Source: an uncultured Pseudomonadota bacterium (GTDB lineage: Bacteria > Pseudomonadota > Gammaproteobacteria > Methylococcales > Methylomonadaceae). Taken from it: a stretch of 64,000 nucleotides of DNA. The notes under the pieces were generated by a model, which was not told where the DNA came from, searched no databases, and saw only the letters and a list, made by a program, of their open reading frames with translations. The stretch lies in assembly GCA_903867225.1 (NCBI GenBank), contig CAIPQN010000090.1, positions 62,001 to 126,000 of the forward strand. The letters run 5' to 3'. Of this stretch, positions 57,321 to 64,000 are shown one piece after another (within the stretch, counting starts at the first letter, position 1; each line of letters starts with the position of its first letter). Made by a program: the position numbers and the translations under genes.

Positions 57321-58241
57321 TTTATGGCGACGAATCGTCACGCCTTTTTTATGTAATAGCGGGTGACGGTCACTTTTCGCGCCGACCACTTCTTTCAAAA
57401 TCCGTTGCACAAAATCCTGCGACGGCATTTTCAAACCTAAAAATTCAAACCATTGGCGTAAAATCAAACGTTGTTCTGTTTTGGAATACGTTAATAATTT
57501 TGGAATGTTCAGCGTTTCATCGTCAGCATTAAAAACGGTTTCAAATTCTGATTGAGCCATTTTTGAAATCAGCATTTCGGCTTCAGCGCAATGCGTCGCT
57601 GTTCGTGCCACTGTTTTATCAAGTGATTGCCAACGTTGTTTTAATTGTGGAATAATTTCCTGACGTAAAAAATTTCGGTCATAAATCGAACTTTGATTGC
57701 TTGGGTCTTCAATCCAAACCAATTCATTTTCCAAAGCGTAAGCGTTGATTTCAGCTTTGCTGATATTGAGTAACGGACGCACTAAATGCCCTTTACCAAA
57801 TGGCATTTTTTCGGGCATTCCTGCCAAACCTTTTAAACCACTTCCACGAAAAAGCTGTAACAACACCGTTTCAAGTTGATCTTCTCGATGTTGAGCAATT
57901 AACAACACGTCATTTTCGTTAATCAAATTTTTGAATTCGTTATAACGCGCATTCCGCGCAGCTTCTTCGGGACTTTCACCGTTATTCGGTTGAGCATTTA
58001 CACGCCCTTCTAAAAATGAAACGCCTAAATTTCTCGCAATTTGCTGACAATGAATCGCCCAATCATCGGCTTCTTTTTGAAGACCATGATGAATATAAAC
58101 GGCAGTGATTTTCGATTTTAATTCGGGCAATGTTGCACAGGCGTGTAATAAAACGTGTGAATCCACGCCGCCGCTGTAGCCAATAAAAATATGATTTAAT
58201 GGCGAAAAATCTGCCAACGCAGAAACAATTGAACCTTTCAC
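57264..58241 (-). CDS. tilS: tRNA(Ile)-lysidine synthase TilS, short form
   Basis: TilS converts the wobble C34 of tRNA-Ile2 to lysidine so it reads AUA. The 325-residue product has the N-type ATP pyrophosphatase loop SGGVDS (23-28) and the HHGLQKEADDWA region. It also has HREDQLETVLLQLFRGSGLKGL and the WIEDPSNQSSIYDRNFLRQ motif. The start is GTG with AAGG before it. E. coli TilS is 432 residues, so the C-terminal domain is largely missing, as in the short TilS of some other bacteria. The last 57 bases overlap bioA. Confidence 0.92.
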   Translation of the reverse strand: MKGSIVSALADFSPLNHIFIGYSGGVDSHVLLHACATLPELKSKITAVYIHHGLQKEADDWAIHCQQIARNLGVSFLEGRVNAQPNNGESPEEAARNARYNEFKNLINENDVLLIAQHREDQLETVLLQLFRGSGLKGLAGMPEKMPFGKGHLVRPLLNISKAEINAYALENELVWIEDPSNQSSIYDRNFLRQEIIPQLKQRWQSLDKTVARTATHCAEAEMLISKMAQSEFETVFNADDETLNIPKLLTYSKTEQRLILRQWFEFLGLKMPSQDFVQRILKEVVGAKSDRHPLLHKKGVTIRRHKSKLVILRDGLPSDIKHQR

Positions 58242-58250
58242 TTACTTACC

Positions 58251-58279
58251 TTGAGATTTGCATACTGTGAACCGATAAT
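58251..58279 (+). promoter_or_regulatory. Sigma-70-type promoter of the DegP/MucD gene
   Basis: TTGAGA at 58251-58256 and GATAAT at 58274-58279 have a 17-base spacer, a good sigma-70 match, 35 bases before the ATG at 58315. It lies in the spacer that divides the gene from tilS. Confidence 0.6.
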
Positions 58280-58314
58280 AACGTTTTTCAACGCCTTATA
58301 AAAATGAGGAAGTT

Positions 58315-59730
58315 ATGCGTCACAAAGTCCGTGTGTGGTTTTTTAGTTTATTTTTGTTAAGTTTTTTCAGTTTACCGACGAGGGCGCAATTGCCTGATTT
58401 TACCGAAATGGTAAAAAATAGCGGTGGCGCGGTGGTCAATATCAGCACCACCCAAAAAATTCCAGCAGGCGCAGAAGGTGGTGCAGAAATGCCACAATTT
58501 CCAGAAGGTGCAATGCCGCCCGAATTGGAAGAATTATTTCGTCGATTCAATGAACAACAAGGCGGAGGCGGTTTTGCCCCAAAAGAGGCGCGTTCATTGG
58601 GTTCAGGGTTTATTATTTCAGCAGACGGTTACATTTTAACGAATCATCATGTTGTCAAAGATGCCACCGAAATCATGGTGAAATTGAACGATCGGCGCGA
58701 ATTAGTGGCAAAGTTAATGGGTTCAGACGCACGGACAGATGTGGCGTTGCTGAAAATTGAAGCACGCGATTTACCGATTGTGACAATTGGTTCGCCTGAT
58801 AAATTACAAGTTGGCGAATGGGTTTTGGCGATTGGTTCACCGTTTGGTTTTGATCAATCCGTGACTGCTGGTATTGTCAGTGCGAAAGGGCGCAGTTTGC
58901 CTGGTGGGAATTATGTACCGTTTATTCAAACCGACGTAGCCATAAATCCAGGAAATTCAGGCGGACCGCTGTTCAATATGGAAGGCAAAGTCGTCGGCAT
59001 TAACTCGCAAATTTACAGTCGAACAGGTGGTTCGATGGGGTTATCGTTTGCGATTCCAATGGATGTCGTCATGAACATCGTCGAACAAATCAAAGTGAAA
59101 GGCAAAGCCTCGCACGGTTGGTTAGGCGTACAAATTCAAGACGTTACCCGTGAACTTGCCGAATCGTTTGGCATGAAAAAACCACAAGGTGCGTTAGTTG
59201 CAAAAGTGATTCCTGGCGGACCAGCAGAACAAGCGGGTGTTCAAATTGGCGATGTGATTACCGAATTTAACGGTCAGCTTATTGATCATTCTGCCGATTT
59301 GCCGCCAATGGTTGGCATTACGCCGATTAACAATGACGCGACGTTGAAACTTATTCGTCAAGGTGAAAATCGTACACTGCATTTTAATGTTGGTTTATTG
59401 CCAGACGAAGAAGATAAATTAGCGGCGGCTAAAAGTCCGAATAAATCACCCGAAAATCAATTGGGCATTACTGTTTCAGAATTGACAGGCGAGCAACGGC
59501 AGTTGTTACAAATTCCGAAAAATGGCGTATTAGTGCAAGAAGTGGCAAAAGGTGCAGCGCGTGACGCAGGGCTTCAACGCGGAGATGTCATTTTACGCAT
59601 TCAAAATACCATAGTGCGTGATTTGAATGATTTTGACAAAATCGTTAAAAAATTACCAACGGGCATTTCGATTGCCGTGTTGATTCAACGTCAAGGAAAT
59701 CCAGTATTTTTAGCGTTGAAATTGAAATAA
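58315..59730 (+). CDS. DegP/MucD-family periplasmic serine protease
   Basis: This DegP-type protease-chaperone handles misfolded envelope proteins. The 471-residue product has a signal peptide cut near residue 24. The trypsin-like domain carries His112 (TNHHVV), Asp142 (ARTDVALL) and Ser215 (NPGNSGGPL). Two PDZ domains lie at about 275-365 and 385-470. The N-terminal linker is rich in Gly, Glu and Pro. The length and the DFTEMVKNSGGAVVNIS start suggest MucD rather than E. coli DegP. The gene is monocistronic with its own promoter. Confidence 0.93.
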   Translation: MRHKVRVWFFSLFLLSFFSLPTRAQLPDFTEMVKNSGGAVVNISTTQKIPAGAEGGAEMPQFPEGAMPPELEELFRRFNEQQGGGGFAPKEARSLGSGFIISADGYILTNHHVVKDATEIMVKLNDRRELVAKLMGSDARTDVALLKIEARDLPIVTIGSPDKLQVGEWVLAIGSPFGFDQSVTAGIVSAKGRSLPGGNYVPFIQTDVAINPGNSGGPLFNMEGKVVGINSQIYSRTGGSMGLSFAIPMDVVMNIVEQIKVKGKASHGWLGVQIQDVTRELAESFGMKKPQGALVAKVIPGGPAEQAGVQIGDVITEFNGQLIDHSADLPPMVGITPINNDATLKLIRQGENRTLHFNVGLLPDEEDKLAAAKSPNKSPENQLGITVSELTGEQRQLLQIPKNGVLVQEVAKGAARDAGLQRGDVILRIQNTIVRDLNDFDKIVKKLPTGISIAVLIQRQGNPVFLALKLK

Positions 59731-59738
59731 CGCGGGGG

Positions 59739-60224
59739 TTAATCAATAAAAACTTTTGTGCCGACGGGAATACGATTGAACAAATCGAGAACGTCGGCAT
59801 TTTTCATCCGAATACAGCCATGAGATTCTGGTTGTCCAGTAATTAAGTGATCTGGACAACCGTGAATGTAAATATAGCGTGAAGCGGTGTGAACATTGCC
59901 ATAGCGATTTTTACCCGCCTCCAAGCCATCTAGCCACAAAATTCGCGTTAAAATCCAATCGCGATTCGGGAAATTTTTTTCTAATTCAAGGTTATATATT
60001 TCACCTGTTACACGACGTGCGACGAAAACACTATTTACAGATTGTGAGTCGCCAATTTTTGCACGAATTTGATGCCAACCGCAGGGAGTGCGTTCACTGC
60101 CTTTGATTTCACCGTTGCCATTTTTTGCTGTAGAAATGGGGTAACTTTTTGTAATTTTTGAATTTATTTTAATTTCAAGTTGTTGCAGTTGTATTGAAAT
60201 ATGTAAAAAAATGTCGGAATTCAT
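59739..60224 (-). CDS. YkuD-family L,D-transpeptidase-like protein
   Basis: The 161-residue protein is a single YkuD domain. The catalytic signature is IYIHGCPDHLITGQPESHGC, with His121, His135, Cys137 and Arg139. Upstream of it lies KSYPISTAKNGNGEIKGSERTPCGWH. Most such enzymes act on periplasmic peptidoglycan or anchor proteins, yet no signal peptide or membrane segment is visible at the N-terminus, so export would need another route. It is convergent with the DegP-type gene, eight bases apart. Confidence 0.85.
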   Translation of the reverse strand: MNSDIFLHISIQLQQLEIKINSKITKSYPISTAKNGNGEIKGSERTPCGWHQIRAKIGDSQSVNSVFVARRVTGEIYNLELEKNFPNRDWILTRILWLDGLEAGKNRYGNVHTASRYIYIHGCPDHLITGQPESHGCIRMKNADVLDLFNRIPVGTKVFID

Positions 60225-60273
60225 ACGAAAGTGTGGCTAAAAATAAATATATGTATATAATTTAACACACATT

Positions 60274-60349
60274 GCTGGTGTAGCTCAGTTGGTAGAGCAG
60301 CTGATTTGTAATCAGCCGGTCAGGAGTTCGAATCCCCTCACTAGCTCCA
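60274..60349 (+). tRNA. tRNA-Thr (anticodon TGT)
   Basis: The 76-base cloverleaf has acceptor arms GCTGGTG / CACTAGC with one G-T wobble. The D arm contains AGCTCAGTTGGTAGAGCA, and the anticodon stem-loop CTGATTTGTAATCAG gives TGT. The T loop is TTCGAAT and the CCA is encoded. The T-stem has an A-C mismatch (60325/60335) where a G-C is usual. TATAAT at 60256-60261 may be its -10 box. Confidence 0.95.
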
Positions 60350-60360
60350 ATAAAATCAAG

Positions 60361-60392
60361 CCCTGACGACCTTTTGGTAGTCGGGGTTTTTT
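60361..60392 (+). terminator. Terminator after tRNA-Thr
   Basis: CCCTGACGACC and GGTAGTCGGGG pair with minor wobble around TTTT and are followed by a six-T run, 12 bases past the tRNA CCA. Confidence 0.8.
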
Positions 60393-60444
60393 GCGAGTGT
60401 AGCCAATTAATTTCTACCCTCTTTTTCAGTTTCGACACTGGCGT

Positions 60445-60592
60445 GGTGTTGGTGCGTAAAAAAATTTTGAATCAATATTTGTATCTTTTAAATGTGCCAA
60501 AATTAGCTAAAAAGCGTTGGCTTTGCCACAAAATAGCGATGTTTTAAAATTTAACATATTGATTTTAATAATTTTATTTATGCACCAACGCC
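60445..60592. repeat. MITE-like element with long imperfect terminal inverted repeats
   Basis: The left end, GGTGTTGGTGCGTAAA plus AAAATT then AATCAATAT (60445-60478), matches the reverse complement of the right end, GGCGTTGGTGCATAAA plus TAAAATT then AATCAATAT (60556-60592), over about 34 bases with one small indel. The core has A/T-rich sequence and weak inner symmetry, so the unit can fold as a long hairpin. No coding frame is present. It occupies most of the 290-base gap between the tRNA-Thr terminator and the next gene. The rest of that gap shows nothing. Confidence 0.6.
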
Positions 60593-60682
60593 TTTTGGAA
60601 CAGCATAAAAGCGTCTTCTGTCTAAATTTTTAATTTAAAAAACGACAATTATCTTGAAACCTATCGAAGTTTCGATGAATAG

Positions 60683-61156
60683 TCAAAGTCGCCCTTCTGC
60701 AAAAGTAATTAACGCCCGTGCATTGGGTAACAAATCGTTATCAAAAACATTTAAGGATGCACACATCTTATTGCGAATGACTTCATAAGCGTGTTTTGCT
60801 AATCCCATTTGCTCTTTGCTCAAATTGCCTTCTACCCAATGTGGAATCGGCTCATCACACAAATCGCGACTGTAATCGAGACATTTCTGACTCATTTGAC
60901 TGGCGAGTTGGTGATAATGATCCATTTGTTCTTTGTCGCTATTTTTCTTTGCCGAGGCGTAAGTTTCATCACGATGAATCAATTCAAGCCGTAACGCTTC
61001 CAATTTTTGTAAAAAAACGGTGGCTTCTTTTAACATGACTTCTGGTTTTTCATGTTCGGCTATTTCTAAAAAGTGATTATTTTTTTTGTTCAATTTAAAT
61101 GATGGGTTCACAGATTTTTCCTTTTTTCGTAGTGCGTTTTTATTTATATCTCTCAT
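60683..61156 (-). CDS. Hypothetical protein, helical and charged
   Basis: I do not recognise this 157-residue protein. The N-terminal 30 residues are rich in Lys and Asn, and the rest is predicted mostly helical with many charged residues and two Cys. A possible core is HYHQLASQMSQKCLDYSRDLC, with IPHWVEGNLSKEQMGLAKHA after it. No signal, membrane helix or known motif is visible, and the ribosome site is poor. It lies between the palindromic element and cvfB, 44 bases after cvfB on the same strand. Confidence 0.6.
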   Translation of the reverse strand: MRDINKNALRKKEKSVNPSFKLNKKNNHFLEIAEHEKPEVMLKEATVFLQKLEALRLELIHRDETYASAKKNSDKEQMDHYHQLASQMSQKCLDYSRDLCDEPIPHWVEGNLSKEQMGLAKHAYEVIRNKMCASLNVFDNDLLPNARALITFAEGRL

Positions 61157-61200
61157 TTTAGGCGGATATCCATTACATCAAAAATTTATAATTATTACGA

Positions 61201-62031
61201 CTAAATTAGTCGAATGGTTAGTTTTCCGATTTCAATTAGTTTTTGTTTGTACAATGCACCAATTGCTTGTTTGAAAACTTTTTTACTCACACCAAACAAT
61301 GTGTAAATTTTTTCTGGATCACTTTTATCTCCCACGGCGAGTTCTCCGCCATTGTCATGCAGCATTTGTAAAATTTTATCTGTCAGGGTTGTGACTTTGC
61401 CGTAACCGATTTCACTCAATACTAAATCCAAACGAAAGTCGTTTCGAATGGTTTTGACATAACCATCAATACGTTGCCCTATTCGCAAGGTTTGAAAAAT
61501 CTCATTTTCGTACAACAACCCCCAATAAGTATTATTCACAATCGCTTTGATGCCTAAATCGGTTTCATCAGCAATTAATAAACTCACTTTTTGCCCAACC
61601 GTAAATTCGTCTGGATTCACTTCATCAGCAACAAATTGATTCAGTTTTGTCGTTGCAACCAAACGTCCTTTTTCATCTAAAAAAACTTTGAAAAAATACG
61701 CTTCGCCAACCTCTAATTCGTGATGTTGTTCGCTGTAAGGAACGAGTAAATTTTTTGTAAAACCCCATTCCAAAAACGCGCCATAATAATTCACTGAAAC
61801 AACGTTTAAATACGCAATATCATCAACTTGCGCCAATGGTGTTTGTGTCGTTGCGGCGAGATGCTCGTCACTATCCACAAAGACAAAAACGTTAACACTT
61901 TCATCTAATTCGTATTTTTGGGGCTTTTTATCAATCAACAAAACTTGCTTGCCTGACTCATCGCTCAAATATATGCCAGAACTATTTTGCTTACTGACTT
62001 TAAGCGTGTTTATTTTACCAATGTTAATCAT
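61201..62031 (-). CDS. cvfB: CvfB-like S1-domain RNA-binding protein
   Basis: The 276-residue protein matches the CvfB/YitL family: three S1-like OB domains and a C-terminal winged helix. Residues 1-65 form the first OB fold (INIGKINTLKVSKQ), YLNVVSVNYYGAFLEWG starts the second, and the third begins near GQRIDGYVKTI. The end, YTLFGVSKKVFKQAIGALYKQ, is the winged helix. The family affects virulence or RNA metabolism in firmicutes, but its role here is undefined. No membrane segment is present. Confidence 0.9.
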   Translation of the reverse strand: MINIGKINTLKVSKQNSSGIYLSDESGKQVLLIDKKPQKYELDESVNVFVFVDSDEHLAATTQTPLAQVDDIAYLNVVSVNYYGAFLEWGFTKNLLVPYSEQHHELEVGEAYFFKVFLDEKGRLVATTKLNQFVADEVNPDEFTVGQKVSLLIADETDLGIKAIVNNTYWGLLYENEIFQTLRIGQRIDGYVKTIRNDFRLDLVLSEIGYGKVTTLTDKILQMLHDNGGELAVGDKSDPEKIYTLFGVSKKVFKQAIGALYKQKLIEIGKLTIRLI

Positions 62032-62235
62032 AAATAAAAGGCGATTTAGCTAATGAATTGTAGTGATTATAGCATAAATTCAGGTGTGAAATGAGCCGCA
62101 ATCTTTACTACCTTTACAAAGTGCAATTAAAACTTAGTGAATCGGAAATAATAAGTTTGAGCGTTTAAAAAGACTTGCCGAAAACATGACGTTTTTTTCT
62201 TAAGGCATGATTCTATGGATAATGAGAAGTTACCT

Positions 62236-63321
62236 TCAGGCGACATAACGCGGTAATTTAACAGTGATGCACGTTTGATGGTCATTTGTTTCCATGTGAA
62301 TAGTGCCATGTTGCGTTTCGGTCATTAACTTCGCCGAATAAGTCCCTAATCCATTGCCATTCTTTTTTCCAGATGTCGCGTATTTTTCAAAGAAAGTTGC
62401 CCGAATAGCTTCTGGAACAGAACCAGAATTGCTAATAGAAATAACACTTTGTTCATTTTCGTGGTGCATTTTTATTTGAATAACACTTTTAATTGAACTG
62501 GCTTCAATAGCATTACGAAGCAAATTAGCAAATAACGAATAAGACAAATTCTTTTCTGCTGCGGCTTCAAAATTTTTATTTTCAATGTCTATTCTGAGTT
62601 CCTTCGATGTAACTAATGTTTTCAAATCTTTAATAACATCTTCGATTAAATCATTGAGTGCGATAGATTCGGGGCGGTATTCATAAGTTCCCACCTCCAT
62701 TTTGTACAAATCAAGAGAATTAGTCACGATGTACAAGATTTTATTTCCTGCGTCGTAGATGGATTTTAAAAACAACAGTTTTTCATCTTCCGAAATATCA
62801 TCGTTTTCAATCATAAGCTCTGAATAGCCCATGATGACATTAAGAGGTGTTTTCAAATCATGTTGCGTCATGCGTTCAATGTCATTTTGCAACCGATTAA
62901 CGTTGGCAAGTGCTTCATTCTTAAGATACAACGCTTTTTTATTTTTAATTCGTTCTAAATGTAAGCTTATTTTCGCTTGAACGATGGGAATTGAGATAGG
63001 TTTATGAATGTAATCAATCGCTCCCAATGCTAAACCTTTCAATTCTTCTTCTAAATTGATAGCAGCGGTAATAAAGATGATTTCAATATCTTTGGTTTTT
63101 GAATCACTTTTTAATTTTTCACAGACTTGAAAGCCAGTCATGTTGGGCATCATAACGTCTAATAAAATTAAATTCGGGATTTCTTCTTCAATCATATTGA
63201 GAGCAGATTCACCACTCAGCGCAAAAGACAAATCGCATTCTAGTGATTTTAGAGCAGTGCCTAAAATACGAATGTTATCTGGGTTGTCGTCAACAATAAG
63301 AATTAGCAATTTTTCTGTCAT
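62236..63321 (-). CDS. Soluble REC-histidine kinase
   Basis: The 361-residue protein has a receiver domain (about 5-125, phosphoacceptor Asp55 in LLDVMMPNMTG, lysine in IHKPIS). A coiled coil follows, then a HisKA domain with His154 in MTQHDLKTPLN. The ATPase has NLLRNAIEAS as its N box and NGLGTYSAKLM as its G2 box. No transmembrane segment or PAS domain is present. ATG 63321 is chosen over an upstream TTG. The HAMP membrane protein gene lies 64 bases upstream on the same strand and may supply the missing sensor. Confidence 0.88.
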   Translation of the reverse strand: MTEKLLILIVDDNPDNIRILGTALKSLECDLSFALSGESALNMIEEEIPNLILLDVMMPNMTGFQVCEKLKSDSKTKDIEIIFITAAINLEEELKGLALGAIDYIHKPISIPIVQAKISLHLERIKNKKALYLKNEALANVNRLQNDIERMTQHDLKTPLNVIMGYSELMIENDDISEDEKLLFLKSIYDAGNKILYIVTNSLDLYKMEVGTYEYRPESIALNDLIEDVIKDLKTLVTSKELRIDIENKNFEAAAEKNLSYSLFANLLRNAIEASSIKSVIQIKMHHENEQSVISISNSGSVPEAIRATFFEKYATSGKKNGNGLGTYSAKLMTETQHGTIHMETNDHQTCITVKLPRYVA

Positions 63322-63385
63322 AATTTTCAAGTCAATGTTAGAAAATCATAGATTACCCGAATTTCGTATTTTTTCCTCTTAAAAT

Positions 63386-63946
63386 TTAAATCACTTTTTC
63401 TAACTGTTGAATATGGGCATTTAATTCATTTAAAACATCGCGTTGACTGCCCGTTAAATTCATTCCAGCGCGTAATTCTTTAATTCGCAAATTAATGAGT
63501 TCAATACATTCTTCTTGTTCAGTTCGGCGCAAATATAATTTGTTCACCATTTGGCGAAAAGCAGAACTTAATTTACGAAATTGACCTTTTTCATTTCTGA
63601 TATTGACGGCATCTAATTGACCACCATCACTAATTTGTTCACACAATTCGGTTAAGCGGTTTATAGGGGTGGTAGTTTTATTATTGATGTAAGTGGTAAC
63701 GAACGCGCTAATCGCACCTGCAATAATTAGCATGAGTAAATTACCGACAAAAATGAACACACCTAAACGACTCCACGCTTCTACCACATTGAGATAAACA
63801 GACGTTGGTTGCTCAGAAGTCACCCAATAAATCAACGCGGAATAGCATCCACCTGCAAGAAAAATCAGCGCAAATAAACTAAAAAAGATGCGCCATAACG
63901 CAGACATTTTCGGATTTGGACGGCGACGAGTAGAACGATAATTCAT
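63386..63946 (-). CDS. Two-helix membrane protein with HAMP domain
   Basis: The 186-residue protein has two membrane helices (about 17-40 and 63-87) flanking a periplasmic loop of about 20 residues. A HAMP domain follows (about 88-140, TTPINRLTELCEQISDGGQLD), then a coiled-coil end (ECIELINLRIKELRAG). No kinase or methyl-accepting domain follows. AAGG precedes the ATG. It lies 18 bases after the partial gene at the right edge, suggesting an operon with the REC-kinase. Confidence 0.8.
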   Translation of the reverse strand: MNYRSTRRRPNPKMSALWRIFFSLFALIFLAGGCYSALIYWVTSEQPTSVYLNVVEAWSRLGVFIFVGNLLMLIIAGAISAFVTTYINNKTTTPINRLTELCEQISDGGQLDAVNIRNEKGQFRKLSSAFRQMVNKLYLRRTEQEECIELINLRIKELRAGMNLTGSQRDVLNELNAHIQQLEKVI

Positions 63947-63964
63947 GCGTTGTTACCTTGGTTG

Positions 63965-64000
63965 TTAGTCAGCGAAACTTTGAACCCACGCTAATTGGTG
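63965..64000 (-). CDS. C-terminal end of a gene entering from the right
   Basis: Twelve codons ending in TAA give HQLAWVQSFAD and run off the window edge. They are co-directional with the HAMP gene, 18 bases from its ATG. Too little is visible to name the protein. Confidence 0.35.
   Translation of the reverse strand, partial: HQLAWVQSFAD

Overview
The window is a gene-dense, AT-rich (about 40% GC by eye) stretch of a Gram-negative bacterial chromosome. It is almost certainly from a gammaproteobacterium. Supporting families include LptE, HolA, the rph/yicC neighbourhood, PqiABC, PilBCD, UbiF-like hydroxylase, EpmB, MepA, ParC and NapDABC. A hopanoid cluster with a single-enzyme squalene synthase, squalene-hopene cyclase, HpnH, HpnG and HpnM, plus two RTX proteins, resembles Methylococcales or Thiotrichales-type lineages. 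No methane or sulfur oxidation gene is present to decide this, so the order-level placement is inference.

Layout. 1-11 kb: mostly housekeeping on the minus strand: holA (cut by the left edge), lptE, a TIGR02647 protein, rph, dapD-dapC, an M48 lipoprotein, a SPOR protein, argS and tsaB; yicC-nnrS lie on the plus strand. 11-15.6 kb: a 1498-residue RTX/Calx-beta surface protein. 15.6-22.3 kb: a minus-strand operon in which a paraquat-inducible (pqi) membrane system is split. Two PqiA-type proteins come first, then a RelE-type toxin and antitoxin, a DUF1902 antitoxin with a HicA toxin, a TPR-GT41 (O-GlcNAc-transferase-like) protein, and finally pqiB-pqiC. Most of these genes overlap. 22.4-26.2 kb: pilB-pilC-pilD for type IV pili. 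26.2-30.3 kb: yciO, a site-2-type protease, a REC-PAS-histidine kinase, an unknown small gene and ribA.

30.3-38.5 kb: a lone hypE, then napDABC for periplasmic nitrate reduction, then ubiF-DUF1415-DUF2288-epmB with overlapping ends. 38.5-47.8 kb (minus): mepA-parC, a small RTX protein, hisB-hisH, and the pheS-pheT-ihfA-merR operon. 47.8-54.6 kb: a divergent hopanoid locus, with squalene synthase-shc-hpnG on the minus strand and hpnH-hpnM-mlaA on the plus strand. These genes make squalene, cyclise it, add and trim the adenosyl side chain, and probably move lipid to or from the outer membrane. 54.7-60.4 kb: lysA-bioA convergent with tilS, a DegP/MucD-type protease, an L,D-transpeptidase and tRNA-Thr(UGU). 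60.4-64 kb: a roughly 150-bp MITE-like imperfect palindrome, an unknown gene, cvfB, and a possible split sensor (HAMP membrane protein plus REC-histidine kinase).

The most unusual items are the toxin-antitoxin/GT41 block inside the pqi operon with its two mosaic-looking antitoxins, the palindromic element beside tRNA-Thr, the giant RTX protein, and the MlaA homologue without a lipobox. Starts were chosen from family N-termini, Shine-Dalgarno sequences and stop/start overlaps. Residue numbers were counted by hand.
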